From contig JADWOT020001676.1 of assembly GCA_036345935.2 (NCBI GenBank), positions 1 through 64,000 on the forward strand: DNA of 64,000 nucleotides, in the 5' to 3' direction. The DNA comes from Taenia hydatigena. Lineage: Eukaryota > Platyhelminthes > Cestoda > Cyclophyllidea > Taeniidae. Below, one piece after another: positions 1-12,609 of the stretch (the first letter of the stretch is position 1; every line of letters begins with the position of its first letter). Below the pieces are notes generated by a model, which had not been told where the DNA came from, did no database searches, and worked only from the letters and a program-made list of their open reading frames with translations. The translations under genes and the position numbers were made by a program.

Positions 1-2727
1 ATAAAATTAGGCCAAATGGTTAAGCTGCCATGCTTATTGACTCTACCAGCAGCCACAACCAAGTATACTTGCAGATATGAATGAGCGCAATCCTGAGATT
101 GTAGCTTTTAATTAAGCGTAGATCACACCCTGAAACCTACCATCATTTGTTTGCGGAATTCTAACTTAAAAAATGAACAAAGAAAGTATTTACGATTGTA
201 TAATAAATCCCTTTAGTCACATGGCCTGTTCAATGATAGGGTAAACGCGCACGGATACGGTCAAACCGAAGCTGTCGATTCGTTGGCAAGTCGTGCGTGG
301 TGTATGTGATCTCATCACCTGACGTTTCCCCTCATTTCACTTTTCTCAGCACATTTACTCGCATGAGTAGGAATTTCAGTGGCGAATGCTTAAAAGGAGT
401 GAAAATAGATTTGCTTGAAGCCAGGTCGTGTAAGGGTAGAGGAAACGTTAACAGACAATACCCACTTAAATGTAAAATTATTTGATTAAAAAATTTCTCC
501 CTCAAATATCGTTAAAATTTAATGCATGTCTTCTCCTGATCAGCGCATTGTTTATGGCACAGCCTTTCAATTTGTGGGTATTATGGGATAACAATACAAT
601 CTTGCATTGTTTGGATAAGGCGACGTTCCTCTACCTCAGTGCGTTGCAAGAACCAATCTAAATCTACTCATATTGCTTGGATACGATGCATGAACTTGAC
701 TTTATGGCTTTTTTGCCTACAAACCTGCTTCTTTGCAAAATAGCAGTGACTTCTTATTTGCGGTAATTGTGTTGCAAAATGGGAACCGATCAGCCTTACT
801 AGGTCAGTGTGGGACGTGCATAAATTCACTGGGATAGCACCAAGGGAATAGACACAAATCATGCTGGCACTACTGTGTGCAGCTCATTGCTCAGGTGTGC
901 TCGCTCCTCATTTTCTCATTTAAGGCCTATTTTCCTGTGTGCTTCTTCTCCATTGTTGTGTGTCAATGCCAAGATAGAAGGAGTCTCCTAATGACTCTCT
1001 CTGTAAAGGCGAAACATGCCCCGAGTCGTGAGATTTCCGTGTTGTTAGGAAGCCATAGAACCACCAGTACAAGAAGACTTACGTAAGTGCACTAATGTAC
1101 ATTACTGGGTATGTATTTTTGAATTGCGCATGCTAAAATGCATTTTGAGTACATAGAGCTATTCTTAATCGTGCTGATTGGCCACAGTGCTTCAGTACCA
1201 CTTTCATTTCACTTAGACTCTAGTAGTGCACGGCTCAAAGGCTGCCGCCGAAGTCTATTTTTAAATGTTACAGGTGCGTGACCCTTGGCAAATGGTGGAG
1301 TAGCCCTTGCCAATGGGACGAAGATACGCTCACAATCCCTCACTACATTATTCATTCGAATTCTATCATTTTCAATGCACTCATCAGAACCCAGTCACCT
1401 AGCATTTTACTAGCTTGTTAGTCGCAAAACAAAGCGCATTACATTTTTAAAAAATGGATTGTTGCATCCTAAAATGCTTGTTGTGTACATCTTGACGAAG
1501 CGCTAATTTATGCAGTCTTGGGTGTAAACTAGTCGAAATGCAAATTGACATTTAATTCAACGGGGTTCAATTTGTAACCCAAATTAATGCATCTTTCATA
1601 TCTTTTATTCCCTTGACACTGCTTTTATTTTAGGAAAAGCAAGCTAGACCATAGATAACGTAACCAAACAAGAAACAATTGAAATTATGGTATTAAGCAG
1701 CGGTCTGAAGCTGATTTTAACCACCTACTTTGCGCTCAATCGCAAGTTTTGAAGACAATGTTTCAATTCGGTTGCATTTTGTCGACCTCTATTCTGGCTG
1801 GAGGTACGCAGCCGACCCGTCATAAGATGCCTTTTAATGCTTGACTCAGATCAGCTTACATAAGTAAACTACACCAATGTATGCTCTTTGTTATTCTAAC
1901 GCGCAGCTTTGTGTTGAGATGTCTGCAGCTCCATTTGTCTGCAACCTCTCACATTGGATCACTCTCATTTTACACATTGCAAGCAGTTGTAAGTGGCCAC
2001 GCCATTTCCCTCTGGCATTCGCCAGGGAACGTATTCTATGTTTCACACAGTGCGTAAATATTTAAAAATTCCTAATTTTGACTCAACGATCCCCCCTTGT
2101 TTGTTACCACCTGGCTGTCAATTCAGCTTGGCTTTAGTAAGCACAATCATTCTCAAGATAAGCCCAAATAACATCCAAGAATGTTGAAATGATATACGCA
2201 ATGATAGGCAAGGTTTGATAAGAAACGCCAAGCATTAAGTCAAAACGAGAAAATGTATGTGTTCGGTACAACTGTTTTTCAAAATGAAAAATTGCATTGT
2301 GGTTTCTAAGTGAGCACTTATGAATGGTGAGAATGCATTCCTGCAATGCGGAATCCTGCAATGGAAAGGGGTTTGGTCGTCAGGCAAAGATTGTCTCAGT
2401 TATAAATGTTCACTTACGCAGAAGTTTAGGCAAGTATCATCCTTATGGAAACGAACAGGATCCCAGAGTTTGCAAAAGTCATATCAGAGCCTCCACTTTC
2501 TATCTCCTGTGCCTCTTCTTTCTTTTCCTTGCTTTCTTTATCTCCTGCACTTTTTTCCTCCTCTGGTTAAAAAACACTCTACTTAGACCACCACGTGGCA
2601 CAAAGGATGTCTGGGTTAAATTAAGTAGAAACCAGCATTAACAAATGCAACGAGACATGCAGCTTCGAATATGCTACTGAAATATTATGCAGAGGTTTTG
2701 ACAGAAACACCACAAGCACCAGCTTAC
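1..2727. other. No gene recognised; expected site of the antigen gene's last exon
   Basis: Only short overlapping open frames without motifs. The C-terminal exon of the antigen gene should be here on the minus strand. A hydrophobic minus-strand stretch at about 2140-2240 (LPIIAYIISTFLDVIWAYL) is a weak candidate without a convincing acceptor in frame. A polypyrimidine tract runs from about 2496 to 2566. Confidence 0.4.
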
Positions 2728-3047
2728 CAACAGATAGCGTTTTAATTGTTTTGACGTAGTACACAACCCTGTCACTTGCTCTAAACGCTTCGAAAAGTAA
2801 AGTGTATGCTTTGTCATGATCCGATATTTTGAGAGTAATTGCTCCAAGTGAGAAATCTCCATTTTTATGATGAGGGCGTCGGAGGGATAAACTGGTTTTG
2901 CAAACAGTTTGAATCGGTCTGCATGGAGTTCAGCCAGACCTCGGGCGTCCCAAATAAACTGATATGTCTGAGGGCCTACAAGGCTCCAATCAAAGTGCTT
3001 TGAAAGCAGGGCCAATTCCGTCTTGTTGGCATCCATCATCGTCATTG
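2728..3047 (-). pseudogene. Exon 3 of the antigen gene: second FnIII domain, frameshifted
   Basis: The exon starts after TTTTTAG at 3047 and ends before GTAAGC at 2728. The first half reads ANKTELALLSKHFDWSLVGP, then YQFIWDARGLAELHADRF, paralogous to exon 2. After about residue 57, near a run of five A's, the domain continues only in another frame (GDFSLGAITL, then DKAYTLLFEAF, then VKTIKTLSVG). Length is 320 nt, where a phase-1 FnIII exon should be 321, which points to a single-base loss. The shifted frame has no stop inside the exon, so a transcript would still splice but would read exon 4 out of frame. Confidence 0.7.
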
Positions 3048-6042
3048 CTAAAAAGCAGATAAATATGCATTGATCACTTAATTTGCTCCTATTCTTTCCA
3101 AATCAGTCAAAAAGATGCAGAGATCTATCTACCCTTGAAAGTGTCTATTCGGTATTCAAGAATCTGTTGCCACAATTAAGGCTTCCTCACTACGTCTAGC
3201 CAAGTTCATTTTATATTTTACAAATGAGTGATGTGCTGCCTTATGAGAGGAGGCTAAATTGTGACCTGTGCATGACAAGCCCATTTTACCCAAAAAGTGA
3301 CCAATTATTTAGTATTCCATCTAACTGAAATGTAGATTCTGACATTATTCCTCTGTATTCGAGGGAAATATTAACAGGTTGCCAATGCCTTTCAATGATA
3401 TTTGTCTCATAGTTACCATTGTCATGTTCAAAGTATTTACCCGATGGCATCTATACACAAATGGATAATTGTTAATTTTGTTTGAAATAAGAAACATCCA
3501 GTGTCACCTGCGTTGTGGTATGACATGACATTTCGCATCATATTTAACGATAATCGAAATCGTGCGTGACCCTCTGTGGACAGACATGGGTGCAGAGGAA
3601 ACGGTGGATCTTTGTACACTACCAAGATTACAGCCAATGTCGATAAAGAAATTATGACCTATTCATATGAGACAAAACCTTAATTACTTGCTAGAAATCT
3701 ATTTCGAAATGCATTAAGTAGTTGCAATCCACAGTGTGGTAATCTGATTCCATCTTAGTAGAGCGAGCGAAGTAAAAACGTGTTATTATTAACGAGGTTC
3801 AATCTAAACGCCGTAAATCCCAGAGGAATGGCAAGCAACAACCGCACAAATATCCCAATAGTTTTTAAGATATTATCTCCTATCACTTTCACATTTATAG
3901 AATGAATCTACAGAATTGGATTGCATTATTAGGAATGGCAACATTTAACAGTTATTTTCTTTTTTAACATTGGAATTCCAGTGCAGCACTTTGCACTTTG
4001 GCCGTCTGTCACGCATGGTTTGCACAGCAGGCCAACCATTGTGGTACAGGTGAGGTCAAGCATGCATCGGCACACTGCATGACGTTCCCGTACTAATAAG
4101 CCTTCTTGTTGTAATTGATCCAAATAAATGATCTTATCAACGTGGTCACATGCTGCAGATACTACAGGTCGCTAAACATGACCCACTACCTAATACGTGA
4201 GACCAGTGCGTGCATAACCACAAGCACTCGCTTACCTGTGGGTAGTGTTTCTATTATACCATTGTAAAGCCAGACGCTGACTTGATCTTTGAAGGCTTCG
4301 AGACGAACATTATACCGTTTATTGGGCTGCAGTCCACTAAGAGTGACTGCTCCAAGCCAGAAATCAGCAGTTTGCAGAAACGGGTTGCCAGTTAAATCGG
4401 CTGCCATTACACTTAGAACAATGTGGTTGGCGTCGAGTTTAGCCAGGTTGTGGATGTCCCAACTTAATTGGTAAGTCCGGGAATCTACACGACTCCATTG
4501 GAAGTAGTGGGAAATCGGTGTCCCTTCTGTTTTGTTCGCCTTAGCAATCATCAGCTCTAAATGAAAAGTAACAATAGGTATTGTCGTCCAATACAGAAAT
4601 TTCGGTGCTAACATCCTGACAGTGGTGGAAGTGAATAAAAGGTCCTTACAGCGTTTATGCCCTCAAGATCTTAAACTTTCCTGCTTTTGGCTAGGCATGA
4701 GTGCAAGTGAGCACTGTCATCCAAAAAAAAGCTTGGCATTTCTAATTGCATGCACGCTCGTGAAGTTCATAAAGACAAGACTGTTTGTTTACATTTAATT
4801 TGTCTTGTGCAGGTAAAAGTCCAATGCAATTTGAATATCGACTGCCATTCGTAGTAGAAATTCATGCCAATTGTTCATGCAATGAAGCATTGAAATGGGG
4901 AAAGGTGAAGATATGGCACCCATACTATAACTACCATACTAAACTACACTAAATCGTATCTGGAAAACCACCTGTGTTGACGCATGGATAGTATTTGTGG
5001 TCAAGACATGGAGTGATGTTGATGCTGAGACTGCACTGTCACTTCTCTGCATCAACGCCCTCAGGTCACATGCAGACGATTTGGACAGAAGTCTGATTTC
5101 CGGTAAGAATCACAGCACACTGTGCACTGTGCGAGGTACAAATACGCCTTTCTTGCATTTATACTTGTCATTTTGAGCCACTGCGCAGATTCGTAGTTAT
5201 CAATGACACTACCAACTTCGGAAATGCTAGCAATGATAGCGGTGGGTCTGTTCACCATTGAAGTCAGCAACGGCAATGAGGAGACGAGAAACCACAAAGT
5301 GAATGGGCAGATCCCTAATGCCACAGTGGAGTTATGCGGATGGACTTCCAGAACCTGCATCTGATCCTCAATTAACCTCCACTCTTCTGCCCATCTCTAA
5401 AGTCGCAACTTACTTTTCCTGTGGCACTTAGTGCGCACATTGAAGTGAGCCAGCAGTTTGACAATGTACCAGCTACTGTAAAGTATAAAAATCCTGTGCA
5501 GCCATATCGTTCAGGTGAAGTGAGAAGCAGGTGCATCTGAAGAGTATCTTGCAACTCAACATCAAGTGAGAATGAAAAAATCGGATAGATTTAAGTTCAA
5601 CAAATCATCCCGGCAGTTTTGATTTAACTTGACAATGCTGTTGCAGTAAATGACCAGGAGCACTACATTATCGCTTGCGAATTTAACTATACGCCAAATA
5701 GCTCATATTTGCTGTGATCTGACCTGTTTCGTGGGTGTTATTTGCATGCCGCTCCATAGGCAAATATCGGTGTGCATTAGCGCAGGTTACTTTAACTTTT
5801 TTCAATCTGAAGATTAAAAATGTGGAATTGCGATAGAATGAAGCTCTCGTACTACAGCATAAAATAAAACACTAATATAGTAAAGGAAATTTCCTGACTT
5901 AATAAACATCAACATTTGTTAAATGCTTTTTCGTGTATACTAATCAGAGAAATTTGCTAGATACCATCTTACCACGATCTTCTGTGGGTCCTTTCGCCAA
6001 AGAGAAAGTAGCCCATGCAATGAGACAGACATGAAGCGCCAT
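2728..6042 (-). CDS. 45W/EG95-like oncosphere antigen gene, two FnIII exons, 3' end not found
   Basis: A secreted fibronectin III protein of the taeniid oncosphere-antigen family (EG95, TSOL45, To45W), expressed on or released from the invading larva in known members. Visible exons: exon 1 5973-6042 (signal peptide), exon 2 4236-4556 (FnIII), exon 3 2728-3047 (FnIII). All junctions are GT-AG and phase 1, as expected for FnIII modules that can be duplicated. Two FnIII exons resemble the 45W group more than EG95, which has one. Exon 3 is 320 nt, one short of exon 2, and its frame shifts midway, so this copy is either a recent pseudogene or holds a sequencing error. The usual short hydrophobic C-terminal exon should lie below position 2728 but I could not identify it. 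Family assignment is confident; gene integrity is not. Confidence 0.75.
3048..4235 (-). other. Intron 2 of the antigen gene
   Basis: About 1.19 kb between the two FnIII exons. It contains no further FnIII-like stretch that I can see. Short open frames at 3437-3637 and 3929-4123 (minus) have no recognisable motif. Confidence 0.55.
4236..4556 (-). CDS. Exon 2 of the antigen gene: first FnIII domain
   Basis: This 321 nt exon is fully open. It begins after TTTAG and ends before GTAAGCG. It encodes about 106 residues starting ELMIAKANKTEG. FnIII landmarks are the B-strand YQLSWDIHNL with its core tryptophan, and LSGLQPNKRYNVRLEAF, the Leu and Tyr pair before strand F. The end, ETLPTG, matches the linker that closes the domain in EG95-type proteins. 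No stop or frameshift is seen. Confidence 0.8.
4557..5972 (-). other. Intron 1 of the antigen gene, with unidentified open stretches
   Basis: About 1.42 kb between the signal exon and the first FnIII exon. Two adjacent minus-strand open stretches, 5061-5360 (99 codons) and 5372-5554 (60 codons), look less random than the rest but show no family motif. They could be remnants of an insertion. Confidence 0.45.
5973..6042 (-). CDS. Exon 1 of the antigen gene: signal peptide
   Basis: The start codon at 6042 opens MALHVCLIAWATFSLA, a hydrophobic leader ending in a good Ala cleavage site, followed by KGPTEDR. The exon ends at 5973 before GTAAGA, leaving one base (G) that joins AG of exon 2 to give Glu. 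Leader form and length match those of EG95 and 45W proteins. The 70 nt exon is too short for ordinary ORF listing and was found by looking upstream of the FnIII exon. Confidence 0.75.
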
Positions 6043-6082
6043 CTTTACTCCACAAATACTTGACATTCACAACTTATTATGC

Positions 6083-6089
6083 ATTTATA
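6083..6089 (-). promoter_or_regulatory. TATA box of the antigen gene
   Basis: TATAAAT on the minus strand lies 41 nt before the start codon at 6042. The short distance fits a compact 5' untranslated region. No other core element was recognised. Confidence 0.5.
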
Positions 6090-9000
6090 AGAACTGTCTG
6101 CCCTTATCTCAGCCTATGAGGTGTGTTGACCTTGACCTGCAAGACGACTTCTCCATTCATACAATAGAAGCTATCATGTTTTGACGCGCGGAAGCGATTC
6201 CACCCTCAGTGCTCACATTCGTTACCACTGAGGTGCTAAGAGCCGAACCGTGGGCAGCGTGCGAAGTGGATTCTTGTGAGACCATAGGCTGACTTTCTTG
6301 TCGCTTTAAATTCAACTATTGCGTGTGAGGCGTGATACGAAAGCTGCATCAGCTGTAGAGCTTTCATCCCTACTCAAGCACTAAGGGACTACTGTGACTG
6401 CAATCGTGAGCCTCCTACTAGGCCTTGCCATGCTTTCTTATGAGGGTGGGCGATTTGTAGCATGTGTACAGGCTGCCAAAATTATTACTAGTCACATGCG
6501 TGCTGTGCTATCTGCAGTGATTATTTCTATAATTTGGTCCAGCATAACTGTCTTTGAAATTGAACAGATATGTGGGATTTTCAGAAGTCAGCCAATGTCG
6601 CACGCAAAAGAAATGACCTTAGGAGCAGAAAAAATCCATGTTAGCGGTCGGGTAAAAATACAAGGAGAACACTCTAGATAGTGGTAGGGATAATGTGCTA
6701 ATAGAGTGGTCTCTCTTCTCTGATCTTCTGTAGCTTAGAGAGCCTAAGTGGCAAAGACGTCCAGAATGAGGGCAGGAAGTGGGTTGAAAATTGATTCAAG
6801 CGTGTTAGCTTGTGCCTCCGCTGGTATTTTGTGTAGTCCGCAACATATTTTTAGCAGCGTCACGCATACATAGACCCGATATCCTTGTCTACGAGTATAG
6901 TCAAAGCTGGGTGTTGCGTGCAGAGATACGAAGGAAACTGAGCTACTGGTGTGGCCATGAGACCAGCCCATCCAGCGAAGATACATTGACTATTCAAGCC
7001 ACTCTCAATCGGAACTGCGGATTAAGCCAACAGTACATACATTGCAGTTCTTCGTATGTTAAAATATGATTGCTTTTATGTTTTAACTTCTTTCACATTA
7101 GACATGCCAGATTTACAAATTGCATTTTGCATAACTTAGAGGACTGCCTATGCCCCAAAACTGAAATAAGTCTTCTGTTATGGTATTTTAAGCCTTTTCT
7201 CTTTGTACAATTAGATAAATTCGTCTTTTGAAGCCAAATAGCTTTGCATTTTTTAATAGACTGTGATGTCTATCAGGTTATCAGCAAAATGCGACTACAA
7301 TTTGGTCTAATTTTGGCATTGAATTATCTGAACTAATAAGTTTTAATCAATTTACGGCGTGTGTAATTAGCCACCTTTAGGTGTATTGGCTTAACGTTGA
7401 TTGCTAGTTGTAAAGATGCTAGGATAGAAATGAGAAGAAACTACCTAAAGTTTGACTCTACTTGTTGCTGCTGCCGATTCTGAACTTGATGTGACAAGAA
7501 TGCGTCTGCTTATGATGCTGCGCCATCTGACAAGCCTCGCTAGGCAACTAAAGAACAAACCCTGGACCTTGCGTGCCTATTACTTATCGCTCCGTGCACC
7601 ACCAAGCTTTGCCATTTAGCGTGCTCGCTGTAGTCTTTTTATTCAAGTCCCATCCCTGAAATTTTTTCGAATGGGCTGCCTCATAATCTGAATTATGCAA
7701 TTACCCTGCCTACACTTTCTTCACTACAAGCTGACCTTTCATACAATGTTTACTCCGCTACTGCAACACAATCAGTAGTAGTCCACCTCATGCATGCATC
7801 TACAACGAAGGACGGATAAATTTTGACCGATGGTAGGTGGGTCTTGGTTAATATGCGAATATTTGTCTCAACTGCTATTGCATTTTAGATCTGTTTTTTG
7901 ACAAATGGCATTGGAATTGGGCTAAATTTAACTTGTCCAAAGGAGCCTTCGTGACTTAGTTGGGGCAGTTAATGCACCTACCTGCCACCTTCTAGTGCCA
8001 TTTATAATCTTTAGTGCTGCATTCTTAAGTAAATACTTTATTCTCATCCCCCGTTCCTTCTGCTATCTAATCCTCTTCCTAGTCTGCGGAGTAGTGTGGA
8101 TTGCTTAACGCGTTTTAAATGGCATTTTGTGGCAGTGAATGCGTTTGTCATTAAATTACGCTAAATAGAGCCTAGTTGGAAGTTTGTTGATTACAAGCAA
8201 GAAGTGTCAGTGTGCCCACCAACCTGTTTAATTGGCGATGAGAGTGATAGGTGCTGGATGGATTAGAGTGAGCCTCGTGGCCGACTGTGTCTTCTGGCAG
8301 ACGCTGAACGTGTATGCGTTTCTATCACGAAGCTCTTCCTCCTCCGTGTATCGTGCCAACCCTCTATCTACAAAAGGCATGGCGAGAAGGGTTTTATTTG
8401 TAAGTTCCTCATCCCAGTAATTACAGCAAACTTATGTTAGCAAAGTCTGGGAAGCTGTGTTACACTGCAAATAAAATACAAAAGAGTGTTGGTTGGGTGG
8501 TATGCATGGTGGACAAGAAGAAGAATTTATTATCACGCCTACCCCTGGTCACTGTCTGACCAGCAAGTAGCCCCTAAATTCTGTTATGATTAAAATAGTT
8601 GGGTGTACTCCTGCTCTAATTGTGCAAAGTGATATAAAAGAAAAGAAATGTAATGATTTGCGGACAACTGAAAGAAAGTAAAAGTCACCGCTATGTTAAC
8701 TAACCCATATTGCTATCTGCCCGCTTCTTTCCATCACACCAAACTCACTTGACACTGTGTGCACAAATTTGCCGTTTGCACTGCCAATCAAACGCTTTCC
8801 ACATCATACGCCGTTCACGGTAGTCTGGGAACACTGCGTCAATAAACCAATAAAATCTTAAGATCAACACACGAGCCAAGATCACTGACGTGCTGATGTA
8901 AATACGACACCAGCGGCCCTATCACTATAAAACGCTGAAAATAGCATTAGCGCAGAGAGTTCTATCACAGTCTTTAATCCCATATTTTGCTCGAGGAGAG

Positions 9001-9490
9001 CCAAGTGATTACTTATGTTTAATCCGATGGACTCGATATTGAAATAGTTCCCCATAGAATTTGGAGAAGAAATACCACTCAGGCGTAATTAGTCCACACT
9101 ATGAATGCTCTTGTCAAACTGCCAAGCAGCACTGAGTTCTCTGCTGCGAGGACAGCACAACAACGATTTAAGTGCTTCTGGGCGTCACTGAGTTCTACAC
9201 ATGGAGCGTTCTCGCTGGGAAGTAGTCGCCTTTAATTTCAACCAATGATAGGAAGGTGTCAGATCACTCACATTTGCGTGATCGGTGCCCACGATTGGAA
9301 TTGCGTTTGATAGATCATTTCCACTCTTCACCATGCTAAGTTGATTTCTACCCTTGACCTCTGAAAGGACTCACCTACGGGAAATTGAGAGATCTAAAGA
9401 CTATTTATGAAGCCGGGACATCAGTGCCTATGCTACTTATTTGCACATTGGCCTTCAACTAGCAAATACGATTGGAAAATTCTTCTTAGA
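6090..9490. other. Stretch without recognised gene
   Basis: Short open frames only. The one at 6394-6681 (plus, 95 codons) is hydrophobic in its first half (AIVSLLLGLAMLSYEGG) but shows no family motif and no splice context. I see no RNA gene or repeat shared with the rest of the window. Confidence 0.4.
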
Positions 9491-10971
9491 TGGCTCAGCT
9501 AACTAGGTTGCCCATTCTCTCGAAAGACACCTTTTTTGTCGTCTAATGTTGTAGTGGAAGTGATGCAAGCGGTTTTATGATCCTGCCTTATCAAATTGTT
9601 GTGACGTCGAATACAGATGAAATTTGAGGCGTCCTCATTTCCCATTCCTTCTGTTTTATTTATTTAACTAACGCGGTTAGTGACTTGTAATGCACTTTTC
9701 AGACATCATTTTCACGGCACCATTTCGCGACACTGACGACAACAATGGTATGAAGCAAAGACAGAAATCTTATTATCTGAGATGAGGTTGAGTTAGAGCT
9801 TGCTGGTATGGCTTGGAGACGTCGTCGCACATCCGACGCACACAGCCCGCCATCACAAAGCGGTTAATAATGAAGAGCAATAACATTAACGCATCAATAA
9901 CGCTAGTCATCAACATTCACGTGTGTTCCAAAACTTTATCGAGCTGACGCATTGTTGTCCCCTCTTAATCATTCTACTGGGGCCTGAGTTTCATCCAGCT
10001 GGCCGACAGTAATGAGGTAGGGATGGGCGTGCATTGTGTTTCTACTCACCCCAAGACCAATGACCCAAAGCGATGTAAGCTCTACCCAAGGGGGAGATGT
10101 CCGTTACAGTAGGCTGTCGAATACTTATTCATTGTGGTCTTGATTAACCTCTGGGAGCGGCTATGCAATGCTGCATGATGGTGACGATACTCCAGTTACC
10201 CTAAGAGCGTTTACCTCCTAGGTGAATAAGTTTGATATTAGAGTTGTAACGTTGTAGTTTTCGGATTTGACGATGTGTCGACTCAAATTATAAGCGTTAT
10301 GTGATCGAACTTATGCAGTCGAATGATGAACCAGTTGAGAGAGGGATTGGTTATTGAGGGAATGTAAGACATGTTTTATGCTCCATGCCTGGGTTCGTTT
10401 GACCATTTCGAGAAGACAAGCATGAAATAACATAGGACTGTGGCGTTTGTTCTTTCGACAGAAATTGTTGTTATCATTTCGGGTATGGGTAAATTCAGTT
10501 GAAGCAGCATTGAGCTCCGTGGTGGCAATTAGATTTGTGCCCAAATACGGGAAAGGTGATTTAGAACAAATGTTTACTGTAGGGTACTGATCAAGCCTTG
10601 AAAATGCCATGAAATATAGGTCTAACTCTGATAGACATTAACCCGGACCGCTTTGATGGGTTTAGCGTCGTCATCGCTTATACGTGTGGTGCATCGACCT
10701 TTGTGAACTCCCACCTCCAAAACAATTCATTTCAGCGACTTTGAACTCCCTACATAGCTCTCACGAGAACACCTCTAAACGACATCAGTTTTTTTAATTT
10801 TTTAAAAAATTAAGGTGCACAAAGTGGCTGCCAAAAGTCAAATCACCAACATCAGAGCCACTAAATGAAAGGCAGCTAAGGTCGGTCAGCAGCCGCTTCA
10901 TTGGGAAAGCCTATAGCTCGCTTTATTAGTTCTACTAGTTTCCTTATATCCTCGTCTTCACTACCCTGCCT

Positions 10972-12520
10972 CTAATCTGATTCAGCACCAAGCTGTATTG
11001 CAGGCGACTCACCGGCCTTCTTTGTTATGTAGCGCTGATTCCGGAACCATATCTTAACCTAACAGTGAAGTCAAAAGTGTGGAGAAGTTAGACGATTCAG
11101 TCGTAGACAATCAAGCACTACACACTAATAGCTGTCTAGTAAACATTTAATTTAACACCCTAATGCTTGACCAACCTGAGGCTCCGTCAAGTTGATGCGA
11201 CGCGCCAGTTCTTTGCGTTCATGCATATTGAGATAATTTTTCTTGTTGAAACATTCCATCATCTCGTCAATTTGGTACGGGGTAAAGAGAAGCATGCGTC
11301 TGGCTTGACTTCGTGTCTCAGATACTGTCTGGCGTACCTTCGATTGTTCCGCCATTGGCGGTGCAAAGAAGTTTCCTGAATCAGGCATAGATACCGTGGC
11401 AACAATTTGCTGAATAGGAGAGTAATTTGGAAATGAGGACACGCCTGCAGGGAGTTGCTGACGCGTGCGTGGTGGTAGTAACGGTTGATGCGCCTGTGGT
11501 TGTAGCAGCTGCTGATTTAACTTGCATGAGTTGTCAAATGGAAGTGGGTTCGGTGATGGGAAGACCGGCGACGTAGTGGTAGGTTGGGGTTGACCTGAGC
11601 ATCCACCTCGTTTGGGAGATAAGGACATGTCGATGCAGGATGTCCGTTGTAGTGCAGGCTTTGGAGTGCTGCGTGGGGAAAATAGAGGCAGTGCTTCTAG
11701 GCGATCCGAATCATTTGAAGTAGCCATATGAATTTCCAGCCGTTTTGGTGGCAAAGAACTCAGTTTGCTTTGCTTGTCTTCGTCGTCGTTCTGTGGCGAA
11801 CACATAAGAAAGCGATTGGATCTTAATAATGCTAGAGGTTTAGGTCGAGCGGAGACCGCCTCCTCTGCCTTTTGCGATGTAGAAGATGTTTCTTGTTTTA
11901 CTCGATGTTGCGTGGCCGGTGGCAAAGCCGATAAGGCGATTTGTTGGGAATACGAGTTTGTCTATCCCTTGGGTACTACGGAGCGTTCCGTATTTAGAGC
12001 ACCTGAGAAAATAAGACGACTGCAATAAGAACGCGTGTGTCTGCATGTAACTAGATGTCATCTCTGCATTAGGTTCAGAGGTTTTATGTGTCGAGTGTAC
12101 CATTTTGAGTATGCGGTTGGGTCCTGTTTGACGCTAACCCTGCTGCCTCAATTAGGTGTAGATGCGTGGTCATCGAGATGGCTTCAAGAAGAATTGTACA
12201 AAAGTTTTCAAATGCCAACCCTGACTAATGTGCAAATAAGAAGAAATCAGTGATAAGGAATGATGTAGAGCTTTTTCTACAGTGATCGTGTCAGGTTTAC
12301 TAATGTGGCTGCAGAGAAGGGCAGCTGCAAGAGACTACAAATGGTCCCAGCCACAATCCATGATGACCGATGGACGGTAAATGGTAAAGAAGGCATAAAA
12401 GCTTGAGACGCACATGTGTGCAAACAAAAAGACACATACAGATAAAACCATTTGATAAACAATACCGTTGGCTTGCTGTGTTGCCCGATGTTGGGGTTGC
12501 TCAGGATTGAGGAGGTCCAT
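10972..12520 (-). pseudogene. NK2-like homeobox gene, paralogue A, with an early in-frame stop
   Basis: Three exons with GT-AG junctions at the same places as the 60 kb gene: 12520-12466, 12002-11176 and 11058-10972. The joined frame is 323 codons, but codon 32 is TAG (11962-11964). The ATG homologous to the intact gene's start (12534) is out of frame because 13 nt are missing; 12520 is the in-frame ATG. The homeodomain, about residues 251-310, is complete, with WFRNQRY in helix 3 including Trp48, Phe49, Asn51 and Arg53. It is split by an intron between residues 44 and 45. About 41 of 60 homeodomain residues match the intact gene. Exon 3 lacks the roughly 240 nt Ser/Gln-rich tail segment. It is probably a pseudogene, unless translation starts downstream or the stop is an error. 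Confidence 0.75.
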
Positions 12521-12585
12521 AAGCTTCTGGGCATGACGAAATTGCGACTACACAGTTCTGTGTCGCTCTTCTAACCAAGTCACTG

Positions 12586-12609
12586 TATTTATAAATCAGA
12601 GGAGCCAAT
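12586..12609 (-). promoter_or_regulatory. TATA and CCAAT boxes of homeobox paralogue A
   Basis: On the minus strand TATAAATA (12586-12593) lies about 65 nt before the ATG at 12520. An ATTGG (inverted CCAAT) lies just upstream at 12605-12609. The block GATTTTATTGGCTC followed by TATAAATA is shared with the promoter of the 60 kb gene. Confidence 0.55.

Noticed and set aside
6394..6681. Hydrophobic 95-codon frame as a membrane protein gene
   Set aside because: No motif, no splice context and no copy elsewhere; length is within chance expectation.
10794..10813. Perfect 20 nt AT palindrome as an origin or binding site
   Set aside because: Composed of A and T runs in an AT-rich flank and not conserved in the other copies.
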